Shown here piece by piece: positions 38,310-47,068 of a DNA stretch of 64,000 bases. The DNA is from Verrucomicrobiales bacterium (GTDB lineage: Bacteria; Verrucomicrobiota; Verrucomicrobiia; Limisphaerales; J093): assembly GCA_015075445.1 (NCBI GenBank), contig JABTUJ010000015.1, forward strand, positions 98,842-162,841, read 5' to 3'. Both the position numbers and the translations under genes were made by a program. The first letter of the stretch is position 1. The number at the start of each line of letters is the position of its first letter. A model generated the notes under the pieces. The model was given only the letters and a program-made list of their open reading frames with translations, did no database searches and had not been told where the DNA came from.

Positions 38310-40295
38310 TCACTTGCGGAGCGAGTCCCACCGTTCCTCGGGCGAGGGCGGTTCGGCGCGGCCACCGAGGTGTTGAGCCAGGAATTGCTCGGCAGCGGCG
38401 TAGAACTTGAGGCGGTTCTCGGGGCGCGCGAAGCCGTGGCCTTCGTCGGGAAAGACGAGGTACTCGACCGGCTTTTGGTTCTTGCGCATGGCCGCCACGA
38501 TCTGGTCGCTCTCGGCTTGTTTGACGCGGGGATCGTTGGCGCCCTGCGCGATGAGGAGGGGCACGCGGATCTGGTCGGCCTTGAAGAGCGGGGAACGGGC
38601 GTTGAGGAACTCGACCTCGGTGTCGACGTTGCCGACCCGTTTGTCGAACAGAGAACGCAACGGGGCCCAGTACGGCGGGATCGAGCGGATGAGGGTGACG
38701 ATGCTTGAGGGGCCGACGATGTCGACGCCGCAACTGAACTCGTCGGGGGTGAAGGTGAGGCCGACGAGGGTGGCGTACCCGCCGTAGCTGCCCCCGTAGA
38801 TGCAGACCCGCGCGGGATCGGCGTAGCCCTGGGCGACGGCCCAGCGTTTGGCGTCCACGAGGTCATCGTGCATCTTGCCGGCCCATTCGCGGTCGCCAGC
38901 ATTGAGGAAGTCCTTCCCGTAACCGGTCGAGCCGCGGAAGTTGACCTGGAGAACAGCGTAGCCGCGGTTGGCGAGCCATTGGGCCTCGGAGTCCAGGCCC
39001 CAGACGTCACGTCCCCACGGACCGCCATGGACGTTGAGGACCATGGGGAAAGGACCGCGCTTACCGGATGTACGGGCGGTGGAGCTGACCTCTGCGCCGT
39101 GCAGACTGGAAGCCTGCACCACACCCTCGAGCGGGAGGGTGAGATAGCCGTGGATGGTGAGGCCATCGCGGGCGGTGAACTGGATGGGCTGCATCTTGGC
39201 GAGCGGGTAGCTGGCAAGGCGGGCGCGGTTGGTGAAGAGGAGTTCCGCGCGTTGGGCGGCCCGGTCGTAGAGGTAGTAGTGGACCGGACCGTCGTCGAGG
39301 ACATAGGCGACGATCCAGAGGGAATCAGCGAGGTTGCGACTGATGACCTGGAGATCGCCGTCCCGGACCTGGCGGAGGAAGGCGAAGTCGGGTTGGAGGC
39401 GCGTCTCGATCACCTGCCATTCGGTGCGGGCGCGGACGAAGCTGACGGCCTCAAGGGTGTGCTGCGTGGGATGGATCATGAGGTCGGACACGTCGTAGTT
39501 CGGGTCTTCCGCAATGACGCGGCTCTGGCCGGAGGCGAGGTCGAACTGGACGAGACGGGCGGCGTTGGCATCGACGCTGGAGACGACCCAGGCGCTGCGG
39601 TTGTCGGCGCTGAAAGCCGCCACGCCGCCGAAGGTCTCGTCGGCACTCCATTTCTGGAAGGAACGCCAGGGGGACTGGGACGTGTCGCGGAGGCGGAGTT
39701 CGGTGCCGCCGTCCGGCGTGAAGACGGAGGCGACGCGGACCTGGAGGGCGTTGTCGGCGGTCCAGCCGGCGACATCGCCGGGGTTCTTGGTGTCGAGTTC
39801 GACGGCGCCATTCTTGAGGTGGATGCGATAGACGTCGTGGAGCTGGCGGTCCTCGAGGTTGAGGGCGACAAGGACCTCGTCGGGGAAATTCGGGTCCACG
39901 GCCACGACCTGGGCCTGCACGCCCTGGAACGGGGTCAGGTCGCGGGTGTTTCGGTTGCGGACGTTGGTCTGGTAGACATGCCAGTTCTCATCGCCATCGA
40001 GGTCCTGGAGATAGAGGACGTGGGCGCTGTCCGGCTGCCAGAAGAAGATCCGGATGCCGCGCTTCTTGTCGGCGGTGATGACCTGGTCATCGGTCTGGCC
40101 GAGGGTCCGGACCCAGACGTTCATGACCTGGTTGGCGTCGGGGGCGAGATAGGCAAGCCGGGTGCCGTCGGGCGACAGGCGCGGGCTGGCTTTGTCGGGG
40201 TTACCGAACAGGACTTCGCGGGGGATCAGGGGTGGTGGTTCGGCCAGGGCGAGGGTGGTCATGAACAGGCTGAGGACGAGGGGCAGGAGTTTCAT
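38310..40295 (-). CDS. Exported S9 family prolyl-oligopeptidase-like peptidase
   Basis: 661 residues with a signal peptide (LLPLVLSLFMTTLALA). An N-terminal propeller (SPRLSPDGTRLAYLAPD and similar blades) is followed by the alpha/beta-hydrolase domain. The triad is visible: Ser503 in YGGSYGGYATL, Asp588 in GANDPRVKQAESD and His620 in PDEGHGFARPEN. Upstream, NVHGGPWGRDVWG forms the oxyanion region. It should cleave short peptides or act as an acyl aminoacyl peptidase in the periplasm. The segment GVVQASSLHG between propeller and hydrolase is encoded by one copy of a dispersed repeat (about 39101-39125). Confidence 0.9.
   Translation of the reverse strand: MKLLPLVLSLFMTTLALAEPPPLIPREVLFGNPDKASPRLSPDGTRLAYLAPDANQVMNVWVRTLGQTDDQVITADKKRGIRIFFWQPDSAHVLYLQDLDGDENWHVYQTNVRNRNTRDLTPFQGVQAQVVAVDPNFPDEVLVALNLEDRQLHDVYRIHLKNGAVELDTKNPGDVAGWTADNALQVRVASVFTPDGGTELRLRDTSQSPWRSFQKWSADETFGGVAAFSADNRSAWVVSSVDANAARLVQFDLASGQSRVIAEDPNYDVSDLMIHPTQHTLEAVSFVRARTEWQVIETRLQPDFAFLRQVRDGDLQVISRNLADSLWIVAYVLDDGPVHYYLYDRAAQRAELLFTNRARLASYPLAKMQPIQFTARDGLTIHGYLTLPLEGVVQASSLHGAEVSSTARTSGKRGPFPMVLNVHGGPWGRDVWGLDSEAQWLANRGYAVLQVNFRGSTGYGKDFLNAGDREWAGKMHDDLVDAKRWAVAQGYADPARVCIYGGSYGGYATLVGLTFTPDEFSCGVDIVGPSSIVTLIRSIPPYWAPLRSLFDKRVGNVDTEVEFLNARSPLFKADQIRVPLLIAQGANDPRVKQAESDQIVAAMRKNQKPVEYLVFPDEGHGFARPENRLKFYAAAEQFLAQHLGGRAEPPSPEERWDSLRK
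39101..39125. repeat. Dispersed GTGCAGACTGGAAGCCTGCA repeat in the S9 peptidase gene
   Basis: A single copy falling between the propeller and hydrolase domains of the encoded peptidase, read as VVQASSLH. Confidence 0.8.
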
Positions 40296-40317
40296 AGGTG
40301 AAAGGATGGGAGCTGCA

Positions 40318-41898
40318 TCAACGTTGGACCAGCGCGATCCAGAGGCCCGCGCGTGGGGTTTCGAGGCGGACCGTGGAGCGGCCTTCGAGGGGAGCTTCGG
40401 CGCCGTCCCATTCGCCGCGGCCAATGTCCAGCCAACGCAGGCGCCACGTCCCGGTGGGCTCGTCCATCGCGAGCGAGACCTGGCCGCCGTTGGGGAAGAA
40501 GACGACGTAGGTGTGGCCCGGTCGGGCGGCGGCGAAGGCTTCGTTGGGCTCGCGGTCTTCCAGCAGTTCGAGGTGGGGTTTGAGGTCCCAGAGCTTCGCC
40601 GCGGCTTCGAGCTGGCGGGCGGCCCGGATGCTGGCGAGGGCGGGGGCGGAGAGGCCGAGGCCGGAGTCGGGGCGGTGGAAGCGGACAGCGGCGGCCCCGC
40701 CGAGGAGGTGGCGCCACCAGCGTTCGAGGCCGTCCTGGCTGGTGCCGAAGCGGCCGCCGTCGGCGCCGTAGGTCTTGACGGTGTTGATCGGACGAGGCTG
40801 AGCAGCCAGGTGGGCGCGGACCCACTGGAAGTTGTTCCAATGGGTGTCGCCTTTCTGGTGGTTGTTCTGCGAGACATCCGCGAAGTCATAGCGCTCGGGG
40901 TGATCGAACGTGTGGCGGTGGGACGGCCCCTGGAGGTTCCAGTCGTCCCACATCTCGGTGACGAAGACGTGGCGGCCGGCTTGGGCGGCCTTCTGCTTGA
41001 TGTGCTCGGCCCAGTACGCGCCCCAGGCCGCTTCGCCGCTGGTCTCGTTGTCCATGCAGTACAGGACGTGGGGATGACGGAGCGTGTAGGAAAGCATCCG
41101 GTCCACGAACCGCTGCTGGAACGGGAACACGACCTGGTTGTGGCGTTGGGCGGGCGTGGTGAAGAAGAAGGGCTGGCGGTTGGCGCCCGGGTGATCGGGG
41201 TACGCGGGGGCGAAGCCGGAGGTGGCGTAAGTGTAGTTGACGTTGTTGGTGGGGTTGTAGGGATGGGGGAGCCAGTTGTCCCGGGTGTAGTCGAACCGGT
41301 CCCAGACCTCGATCTGGACGATGATCTTGCGCTGGGCCGTGGCCTCAAGGAAGCCGGCAAACCGGTCCCAGTAGACGTCGTCCCACTCGTTGAGGTCGTA
41401 GCGGCCATCCGGCCGTTGGCGGAACGGGTAGCGCTCGAACCCCTTGTCCTTTCGGTCGCTCATGGTACAGCGAACGTAGTTGCCGCCGGCGGCCGCGAGG
41501 GCATCCAGGTGGGGGATCAATTGGTCGGGCGGCCACTGGAACGGGTTGTCGTCATCACTGCCGCCCACCAGCAGCACGGGTTCGCCCTGGAATTGCCAGT
41601 AGCGCGGGTCGGCGGGCCAGGGCTGGATCGCCTGGGGGTTCAGGGCTTCGGCGTCGATCGCGGCCGTGGGCGGATCGGCTTGCGCGGAAGCGGGCGGTAG
41701 CAGGAGGCCGAGGGCAAGGACGGTGCAGGCCGAGGCGAGGGCCGTTCGGAGGCGCACAGCTCGGAGCCGCACGCGGGCAAGGAGGACACCCGGAGAGTGC
41801 AGGCTGGAAGCCCGCACCACAAGGCGGGTGAGTGGGGGGCGCAGGCTGGAAGCCCGCACCACAGGGACGGAGGGTTGGAGCATCGGATCGTGGTTCAT
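40318..41898 (-). CDS. Secreted TIM-barrel glycoside-hydrolase-like protein
   Basis: 526 residues from the ATG at 41898. The first 40 or so residues are translated from two dispersed repeats (VVRASSLRPP and VVRASSLHSP), after which a normal signal peptide appears (LASACTVLALGLLLPPASAQA). The original start was therefore probably downstream, and the repeats landed in the 5' region. The barrel carries QPFFFTTPAQ, HPHVLYCMDNETSGEAAWG with a likely catalytic Glu, and VFVTEMWDDWN with a second acid. This is reminiscent of DUF4038 or putative collagen-binding hydrolases. A C-terminal beta domain (YVVFFPNGGQVSLAMDEPTG) follows. It is 10 bases downstream of thrS. Confidence 0.7.
   Translation of the reverse strand: MNHDPMLQPSVPVVRASSLRPPLTRLVVRASSLHSPGVLLARVRLRAVRLRTALASACTVLALGLLLPPASAQADPPTAAIDAEALNPQAIQPWPADPRYWQFQGEPVLLVGGSDDDNPFQWPPDQLIPHLDALAAAGGNYVRCTMSDRKDKGFERYPFRQRPDGRYDLNEWDDVYWDRFAGFLEATAQRKIIVQIEVWDRFDYTRDNWLPHPYNPTNNVNYTYATSGFAPAYPDHPGANRQPFFFTTPAQRHNQVVFPFQQRFVDRMLSYTLRHPHVLYCMDNETSGEAAWGAYWAEHIKQKAAQAGRHVFVTEMWDDWNLQGPSHRHTFDHPERYDFADVSQNNHQKGDTHWNNFQWVRAHLAAQPRPINTVKTYGADGGRFGTSQDGLERWWRHLLGGAAAVRFHRPDSGLGLSAPALASIRAARQLEAAAKLWDLKPHLELLEDREPNEAFAAARPGHTYVVFFPNGGQVSLAMDEPTGTWRLRWLDIGRGEWDGAEAPLEGRSTVRLETPRAGLWIALVQR
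41797..41864. repeat. Two dispersed GTGCAGGCTGGAAGCCCGCA repeats
   Basis: Copies at 41797-41822 and 41838-41864, 41 bases apart, in the 5' coding region of the gene that follows thrS. The unit is a partial palindrome (TGCAGGCT...AGCCCGCA). Other near-identical copies are at 16370-16396, 16415-16440, 39101-39125 and 59397-59423. Confidence 0.85.
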
Positions 41899-41908
41899 AA
41901 CGGTGCGC

Positions 41909-43867
41909 CTAACTTCGCCGTTCCCGGATGGACTGCAAGATGTCAGCCACCACTTCCGCGCGGGGGCGGACGCCCTGCTGACCCTTGCCGTGGATGCGGA
42001 CGGCGACGGCGACCGCGTCCTGTTCCTTCTGGCCGACCACGAGGATGTGGTGCGCCCGGGCCGCTTCGGCGCGCTGGATGCGGCCCTGGAGCTTGTCGTT
42101 GCTGAACTCGAATTCGGCCCGGACCATCGCGCCGCGGAGTTCGGCCACGAGGGCCCGGGCATAGTCCAGTTGCTGCTCGGTCACCGGCAGCACGCGCACC
42201 TGTTCGGGGGCGAGCCAGAGCGGGAAGTTCCCGGCGTAATGCTCGATGAGGAAGCCGACGAAACGCTCGTGTGTGCCCAGTGGCGCGCGATGGATGCAGA
42301 GCGGCGTCCGCATCGTGTTGTCGCGGTCCCGGTACTCGAGCCCGAAGCGGGCGGGGACGGCGAAGTCCACCTGGTTGGTCGCGATGGTGAACTCGCGGCC
42401 GATGGCGCTCCAGACCTGCACGTCGATCTTGGGACCGTAGAACGCGGCTTCGTTCGGCACCTCGACGTAGTTGATGCCGCTCTGCTGCAGGACGCGGCGG
42501 ACCATGTCCTCGGTCTTGAGCCAGAGCGCGGGTTCGTTCACGTACTTCTTGCCGAGGCCGCTGGCGGCGTGGGTGCTGAAGCGCATGATGTACTTCTCGA
42601 GCCCGAAGATCTTGAAGTACTTCAGGTACATCTCGTTGACGGCCGCGAACTCGGCGGCGAACTGGTCCTCGGTGCAGTAGATGTGCGCGTCGTTCATGTT
42701 CAGCGAGCGCACGCGCATCAGGCCGAACAGCTCCCCGCTCTGCTCGTAACGGTAGCAGCAGCCGTACTCGGCCATGCGCAAGGGTAGGTCCCGGTAACTG
42801 CGCGGTTCCGCCGCGAAAATGCGGTGGTGATGCGGGCAGTTCATGGCTTTGAGGTAGTAACGGTCGCCCTCGAGTCCCTCGGCTTTGAAGATTTGGTAGG
42901 CCCGTTCGAGGAAGGTGTCGATCTTGTCCGGCGTGAGCTCGGCGCCATCGTGCAGCGCTTCCTGGAACTTCTCCCGCAGCAGCGGGCGCTTGGCCGGATC
43001 ATCCCCCTCGAGCAGGGTCATGGGCGGAAACATGCTCTCGGCGTAGTAAGGCAGATGGCCGGAGGTGAGGTACATCTTCTCCTTGGCCAGATGCGGCGTT
43101 CGCACGCGGACATACCCCGCCGCGAACTCGGTTTCCTTCGCCAGCTTCTCCAGTTCCTCGACCAGCACCGTGCCGTTGGGCAGCCAGAGCGGCATGCCGG
43201 GGCCGGTGTATTCGGCGTCCATGAAGAACAGGCCCATCTCCTGGCCCAGCTTGCGGTGGTCGCGCTTCTTGGCCTCCTCCTGCATCTTCAGCCACTCCTC
43301 GAGCTGGGTCTTGTTCTTGAAGGCGGTGCCGTAGACGCGCTGGAGCTGGGGGTTCTTCTCGTCCCCCTTGTAGTAGGCGCTGGCGACAGAGGTGAGCTTG
43401 AAGGCCCCGATGTTGCCGGTGCGCATCACGTGCGGGCCCGCGCAGAGATCGAGGAAGTCGCCGTTCCGATAGTAGGAGATGGGCTCGCCTTCGGGGATGG
43501 CACCGAGGAGGTCGAGCTTGAACTTGCTCGGGTTGCCCGGACGTTCGGCCAACCCGCCGAGCCGGCCGCTCGAGGCGTCGACGACGGCCTGCTCACGGGA
43601 GACAGCGATGCGTTCGAAGACGTGGTTGGCCTTGATCTCCTGCTTCATCTCCGCCTCGATCCGTTCGAAGTCCTCGGGCGTGATGCGGTGCGAGCATTCC
43701 AGGTCGTAGTAGAAGCCGGTCTCGACGGGCGGCCCATAGGCGAACTGAGCGTCCGGCCACAACCGGAGGATGGCGGTGGCCATCACATGAGCGCAGGAGT
43801 GGCGCAGGCGCTCCAGTTCGGACATCTGGTGGCGCTGTTCAAGGGTCTTACGATCGTCAGTTTGCAT
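41909..43867 (-). CDS. thrS: Threonine--tRNA ligase lacking the N-terminal TGS domain
   Basis: 652 residues from the ATG at 43867. The protein begins almost directly with the editing/SAD domain (LERLRHSCAHVMATAILRLW, DFLDLCAGPH), so the 60-residue TGS domain of standard enzymes is missing. The class II core follows: LPNGTVLVEELEKLA, YLKAMNCPHHHRIF with the zinc Cys, YRYEQSGELFGLMRVRSLNM, and CIHRAPLGTHERFVGFLIEH with a zinc His. An insertion of about 45 residues before MNCPHH (PMTLLEGDDPAKRPLLREKF and on) makes up the length. The C-terminal anticodon-binding domain is complete (VRVLPVTEQQLDYARALVAE). It is the first gene of a run with the three downstream minus-strand genes. Confidence 0.93.
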   Translation of the reverse strand: MQTDDRKTLEQRHQMSELERLRHSCAHVMATAILRLWPDAQFAYGPPVETGFYYDLECSHRITPEDFERIEAEMKQEIKANHVFERIAVSREQAVVDASSGRLGGLAERPGNPSKFKLDLLGAIPEGEPISYYRNGDFLDLCAGPHVMRTGNIGAFKLTSVASAYYKGDEKNPQLQRVYGTAFKNKTQLEEWLKMQEEAKKRDHRKLGQEMGLFFMDAEYTGPGMPLWLPNGTVLVEELEKLAKETEFAAGYVRVRTPHLAKEKMYLTSGHLPYYAESMFPPMTLLEGDDPAKRPLLREKFQEALHDGAELTPDKIDTFLERAYQIFKAEGLEGDRYYLKAMNCPHHHRIFAAEPRSYRDLPLRMAEYGCCYRYEQSGELFGLMRVRSLNMNDAHIYCTEDQFAAEFAAVNEMYLKYFKIFGLEKYIMRFSTHAASGLGKKYVNEPALWLKTEDMVRRVLQQSGINYVEVPNEAAFYGPKIDVQVWSAIGREFTIATNQVDFAVPARFGLEYRDRDNTMRTPLCIHRAPLGTHERFVGFLIEHYAGNFPLWLAPEQVRVLPVTEQQLDYARALVAELRGAMVRAEFEFSNDKLQGRIQRAEAARAHHILVVGQKEQDAVAVAVRIHGKGQQGVRPRAEVVADILQSIRERRS

Positions 43868-43913
43868 AGCTGAAATGGGTTCCGCTCGTCCGTCCGGTGC
43901 CCCTCCCCCAAAC

Positions 43914-43945
43914 AAAAAACGCCCCGGACGGACAGTCGGAGGCGT
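43914..43945 (-). terminator. Terminator-like hairpin in the thrS leader (possible attenuator)
   Basis: On the minus strand, ACGCCTC pairs with GGGGCGT across a 13-base loop region and is followed by TTTTTTG. This has the form of an intrinsic terminator and ends about 46 bases before the thrS start. No minus-strand gene lies upstream for it to terminate, since the neighbour is divergent. The simplest reading is attenuation of thrS itself. Confidence 0.55.
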
Positions 43946-43947
43946 CG

Positions 43948-43973
43948 GCGTTCACGGGAAGGTCCGTGAACGC
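43948..43973. other. Perfect 10-base-pair hairpin in the thrS leader
   Basis: GCGTTCACGG and CCGTGAACGC are separated by 6 bases. It lies directly 5' of the terminator-like hairpin on the thrS sense strand, so the pair could be part of a regulated leader. No T-box consensus (such as AGGGUGGNACCGCG) was seen. Confidence 0.55.
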
Positions 43974-44040
43974 TACAAGGTCGTCGTGGTGCTGTTCCAC
44001 CTGGAAGCCACGCGCGGAACGTACCAGAAGGCGGCGGCGG

Positions 44041-44150
44041 CAGGCAAAGGTTTTGTCCGCCGATTCCAGTGACCGGGAATTGAGAGGCGGAGTCTTCGGT
44101 TTCCCCAATCCCCCCTGTTCGTAATCTGCGGAGGCATCCTTCTGCCTTCG
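44041..44150 (-). repeat. Dispersed copy of the 100-bp unit found next to the CRISPR array
   Basis: On the minus strand, GCAGATTACGAACAGGGGGG-ATTGGGGAAA and CTCTCAATTCCCGGTCACTG match the tandem units at 55.05-55.57 kb (GCCGATTGCGAACAGAGGGG-ATTGGGGAAA, CTCCCAATTCCCGATGTCCG). Similarity is clear but diverged. It lies between the divergent thrS and ccoI genes. Confidence 0.7.
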
Positions 44151-44246
44151 ATTCCCCGCCGATGGCGAACCGAATGCTCTGGCGGTCCGCACCAAATCCC
44201 GCCAACCTTCCGCCGCACCGGCTGACGGAGCCGGCGGGCACGCGTC

Positions 44247-46817
44247 ATGCCGAGGACGACGACCTCCACCCGAATCACGCCCCCCTCCACGGCACCGGGC
44301 CACACCCCGGCAGCCGACGCCACCCCCAGCCCCATCACCCGGGATCCCGCCGCCTGCTTCCACTGCGGCGCACCCTGCCCCGTCCACGCGCCCGCCAAGG
44401 CCGGCAAACCCTTCTGCTGCCACGGCTGTCTCACCGTCTTCGAACTCCTCACCGAGAACGGCCTCGGCCACTTCTACGACCTCGGCGAACAGGCCGGCAT
44501 CCGGATGACCCGCCCCCCCCCGGGCGAACGCTTCCGTTACCTCGATGACCCCGCCCTCCGCGATCGCCTCCTCGATTTCGCCGATGACACCACCCACAAG
44601 GTGACCTTCCAGCTCCCCGCCATCCATTGTATCGCCTGTGTCTGGCTCCTCGAAAACCTCTTCCAGCTCCGGCCCGGCATCGGTCGCTCGACGGTGAACT
44701 TCCCCCGCCGGGAATGCGCCATCACTTACGACCCCCGCCGCGTCCAGCTCAGCGACGTGGCCGCCCTGGTCGCGTCGCTCGGATACGAGCCCGTCCTTCA
44801 CCTCGGTACGCCGGAGAAACCTCCCGCCGATCCCCTCAGCCGCCGCCTCTGGCTGCGCACCGGCCTCGCCGGCTTCGCCTTCGGCAACACCATGCTCATC
44901 AGCACCGCCGGCTATCTCGGCCTCAACACCGCTGACGATCCCGGACTCAAAACGCTCTTCGGCTACCTCTCCCTGCTCCTCGCCCTCCCGGTCCTCGGCT
45001 ACAGCGCCGGCGACTACTGGCGCGCCGCCTGGCTCACCTTCCGCCAGCGCGTCGTCACGGTCGATCTGCCCATCGCTGCCGGGCTGGTGGCCCTCTTCGC
45101 CCAGAGCACCTACGAGGTCGTCTCCGCCACCGGCGAAGGATACTTCGATTCTCTCACGGGCCTCGTCTTCTTCCTCCTCTGCGGGAAACTCTTCCAGCAC
45201 AAAACCTACGACCGCCTCACCTTCGACCGCGACTACCGCTCGTTCTTCCCCCTCTCCGTCCTCCGACGCACCCCGCAGGGCGAGGAGACCGTCCCCCTGT
45301 CCCGGGTGGCCGTCGGCGACCTCCTCCTCCTCCGCCACGGCGAACTGATCCCCACCGACGCCCGCCTCCTCTCCGGCGCGGGCCTGATCGACTACAGCTT
45401 CGTCACCGGCGAGGCCGCGCCCGTGCCCAAACAGCCCGGTGATACCCTCTACGCCGGCGGCCGCCAGCGCGGGGGCGCCATCGAGATCGAAACCGTCAAG
45501 CCTGTTTCCCAGAGCTACCTCACCACGCTCTGGAGCAGCAAAAGCTTCCGCAAGACCCCGCGCGACTCCCTCGACACGCTCACCAACCGCTTCAGCCGCC
45601 GCTTCATCCTCGCCGTCATCGGCGTGGCCCTCGCGGCCGCCGCCTTCTGGTCCTGGGCGGACCATCCCCACCGCGCCCTCCAATCCTTCATCGCCGTCCT
45701 CATCGTCGCCTGTCCCTGCGCCCTCGCCCTGGCCGCCCCCTTCGCCTTGGGCACCGCCCAACGCCTCCTCGCCCGCCGCGGCATCTTCCTCAAAAGCCCG
45801 CACGTCCTCGAATCCCTCGCCCGCGTCCAGACCGTCGTCTTCGACAAGACCGGCACGCTCACCACGCCCACCGCCAGCAGCACCCGCTTCCACGGCCCCC
45901 CCTTGACCCACCCCGAACTTCAGGCCGTCCTCGCTCTCGCCCGCCACTCCACCCACCCCTGCGCCGTCAGCGTCGCTGCCGTCCTTGCCGAAACCCAGGC
46001 CCCGCCCCTTCCCCCCGCGCCCTCCGTCGAACCAGCCCTCGAACCCACCCCCGAGGTGAGGGACTTCCACGAAACCTCCGGTGGCGGCGTCGCCGGCCAT
46101 GTCGGTCCACACGCCTACGCCATCGGGTCCGCCGCCTGGCTTGCCACCCGCGGTGTCGCCCTGCCCGCCGATGTCCCGCACTCCAGCGCCACCCACCTGG
46201 CCATCGACAACGCGTACCGCGGCCATTTCCTCCTCGACAGCTCCGTCCGGCCCGACGTCGACCGCATGCTCCACGAACTGCGGCGCCACCACGAAGTCAC
46301 GCTGCTCAGCGGCGATGGCGAACGGGACCGGGAACGGTTCCTCGCCTGGTTCAAGTCCGACGCCCACCTCCACTTCCGCCAAACCCCCTGGAACAAGCTC
46401 GAGTTCATCCGCCAGCTCCGCCAGCCCGGCCACACCGTGATGATGGTCGGCGACGGCCTCAACGACGCCGGGGCCCTCCAGGAAAGCGACGTCGGCGTGG
46501 CCGTCGTCGAGAACCCCGGTGCCTTCTCGCCCGCCAGCGACGTCATCCTCCACGCCTCGCTCGTCTCCCGACTTCCCCTCCTCCTGCGCTTCGCCCGCGC
46601 CTCCGTCAAGGTCGTGATCGCCAGCATCGTCCTCTCCAGCCTCTACAACGTGGTCGGCCTCAGCATCGCCGCCTCCGGCCGGCTTTCCCCCCTCATCTGC
46701 GCCGTCCTGATGCCCATCAGCTCCGTCACCGTCGTTCTCTTCGCCTGCACGGCTACACGTTGGGCGGCCCGGCGCCTCGGCCTCGCCCACCTCCCCGCCG
46801 CCAACTCCCCGTCATGA
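44247..46817 (+). CDS. ccoI: Copper-translocating P-type ATPase of cbb3 assembly
   Basis: 856 residues. An N-terminal metal-cluster region (CFHCGAPCPVH, then FCCHGCLTVFELL) and one HMA-like domain with IHCIACVWLLENLF precede the P1B ATPase core. The membrane metal site is CPC in LIVACPCALALAAPFALG. Phosphorylation is at Asp in FDKTGTLTTPT, and the hinge is MVGDGLNDAGALQESDVGVA. This layout is that of CcoI/FixI, which supplies copper for the CuB centre of cbb3 oxidase. The stop overlaps the ccoS start (ATGA). Codon choice is strongly C-ending, unlike plus-strand genes left of 43 kb. Confidence 0.92.
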   Translation: MPRTTTSTRITPPSTAPGHTPAADATPSPITRDPAACFHCGAPCPVHAPAKAGKPFCCHGCLTVFELLTENGLGHFYDLGEQAGIRMTRPPPGERFRYLDDPALRDRLLDFADDTTHKVTFQLPAIHCIACVWLLENLFQLRPGIGRSTVNFPRRECAITYDPRRVQLSDVAALVASLGYEPVLHLGTPEKPPADPLSRRLWLRTGLAGFAFGNTMLISTAGYLGLNTADDPGLKTLFGYLSLLLALPVLGYSAGDYWRAAWLTFRQRVVTVDLPIAAGLVALFAQSTYEVVSATGEGYFDSLTGLVFFLLCGKLFQHKTYDRLTFDRDYRSFFPLSVLRRTPQGEETVPLSRVAVGDLLLLRHGELIPTDARLLSGAGLIDYSFVTGEAAPVPKQPGDTLYAGGRQRGGAIEIETVKPVSQSYLTTLWSSKSFRKTPRDSLDTLTNRFSRRFILAVIGVALAAAAFWSWADHPHRALQSFIAVLIVACPCALALAAPFALGTAQRLLARRGIFLKSPHVLESLARVQTVVFDKTGTLTTPTASSTRFHGPPLTHPELQAVLALARHSTHPCAVSVAAVLAETQAPPLPPAPSVEPALEPTPEVRDFHETSGGGVAGHVGPHAYAIGSAAWLATRGVALPADVPHSSATHLAIDNAYRGHFLLDSSVRPDVDRMLHELRRHHEVTLLSGDGERDRERFLAWFKSDAHLHFRQTPWNKLEFIRQLRQPGHTVMMVGDGLNDAGALQESDVGVAVVENPGAFSPASDVILHASLVSRLPLLLRFARASVKVVIASIVLSSLYNVVGLSIAASGRLSPLICAVLMPISSVTVVLFACTATRWAARRLGLAHLPAANSPS

Positions 46818-47038
46818 GCGCCCTCTACCTCCTCATCCTCGTCAGCCTGCTCATCGCCCTGGGCTTCCTCATCGCCTACCTTTGGGCCGTCCGCCACGGC
46901 CAGTACGACGACACCTCCACCCCCGCCCTCCGCGTCCTCCTCGACGAACCCCCGCCGGCCCCACCCCTCCCGTCCAAGGCAAGAAAAGGTGCCACTTCGA
47001 CAAACCACGGTGAGTCGCCAAACCCGCCCCACCGTTGA
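46814..47038 (+). CDS. ccoS: cbb3 oxidase maturation protein CcoS
   Basis: 74 residues. A single N-terminal membrane helix (MSALYLLILVSLLIALGFLI) is followed by AYLWAVRHGQYDD and a short tail with LDEP, the standard CcoS pattern (WAVRSGQFDD). It is required for heme and copper insertion into CcoN in characterised systems. Translation is coupled to ccoI by a 4-base overlap. The C-terminal tail is longer than usual and Pro-rich. Confidence 0.9.
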   Translation: MSALYLLILVSLLIALGFLIAYLWAVRHGQYDDTSTPALRVLLDEPPPAPPLPSKARKGATSTNHGESPNPPHR

Positions 47039-47068
47039 CTTTCGCCCGTGGCACGACCGACAACCGCT

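Noticed and set aside
43800..44250. A dif site at the composition switch
   Set aside because: No 28-bp XerCD-like palindrome was seen.
43857..46790. A 977-codon minus-strand open frame
   Set aside because: It lies opposite ccoI and consists of Glu/Gly/Val-rich low-complexity sequence typical of antisense frames in GC-rich DNA.
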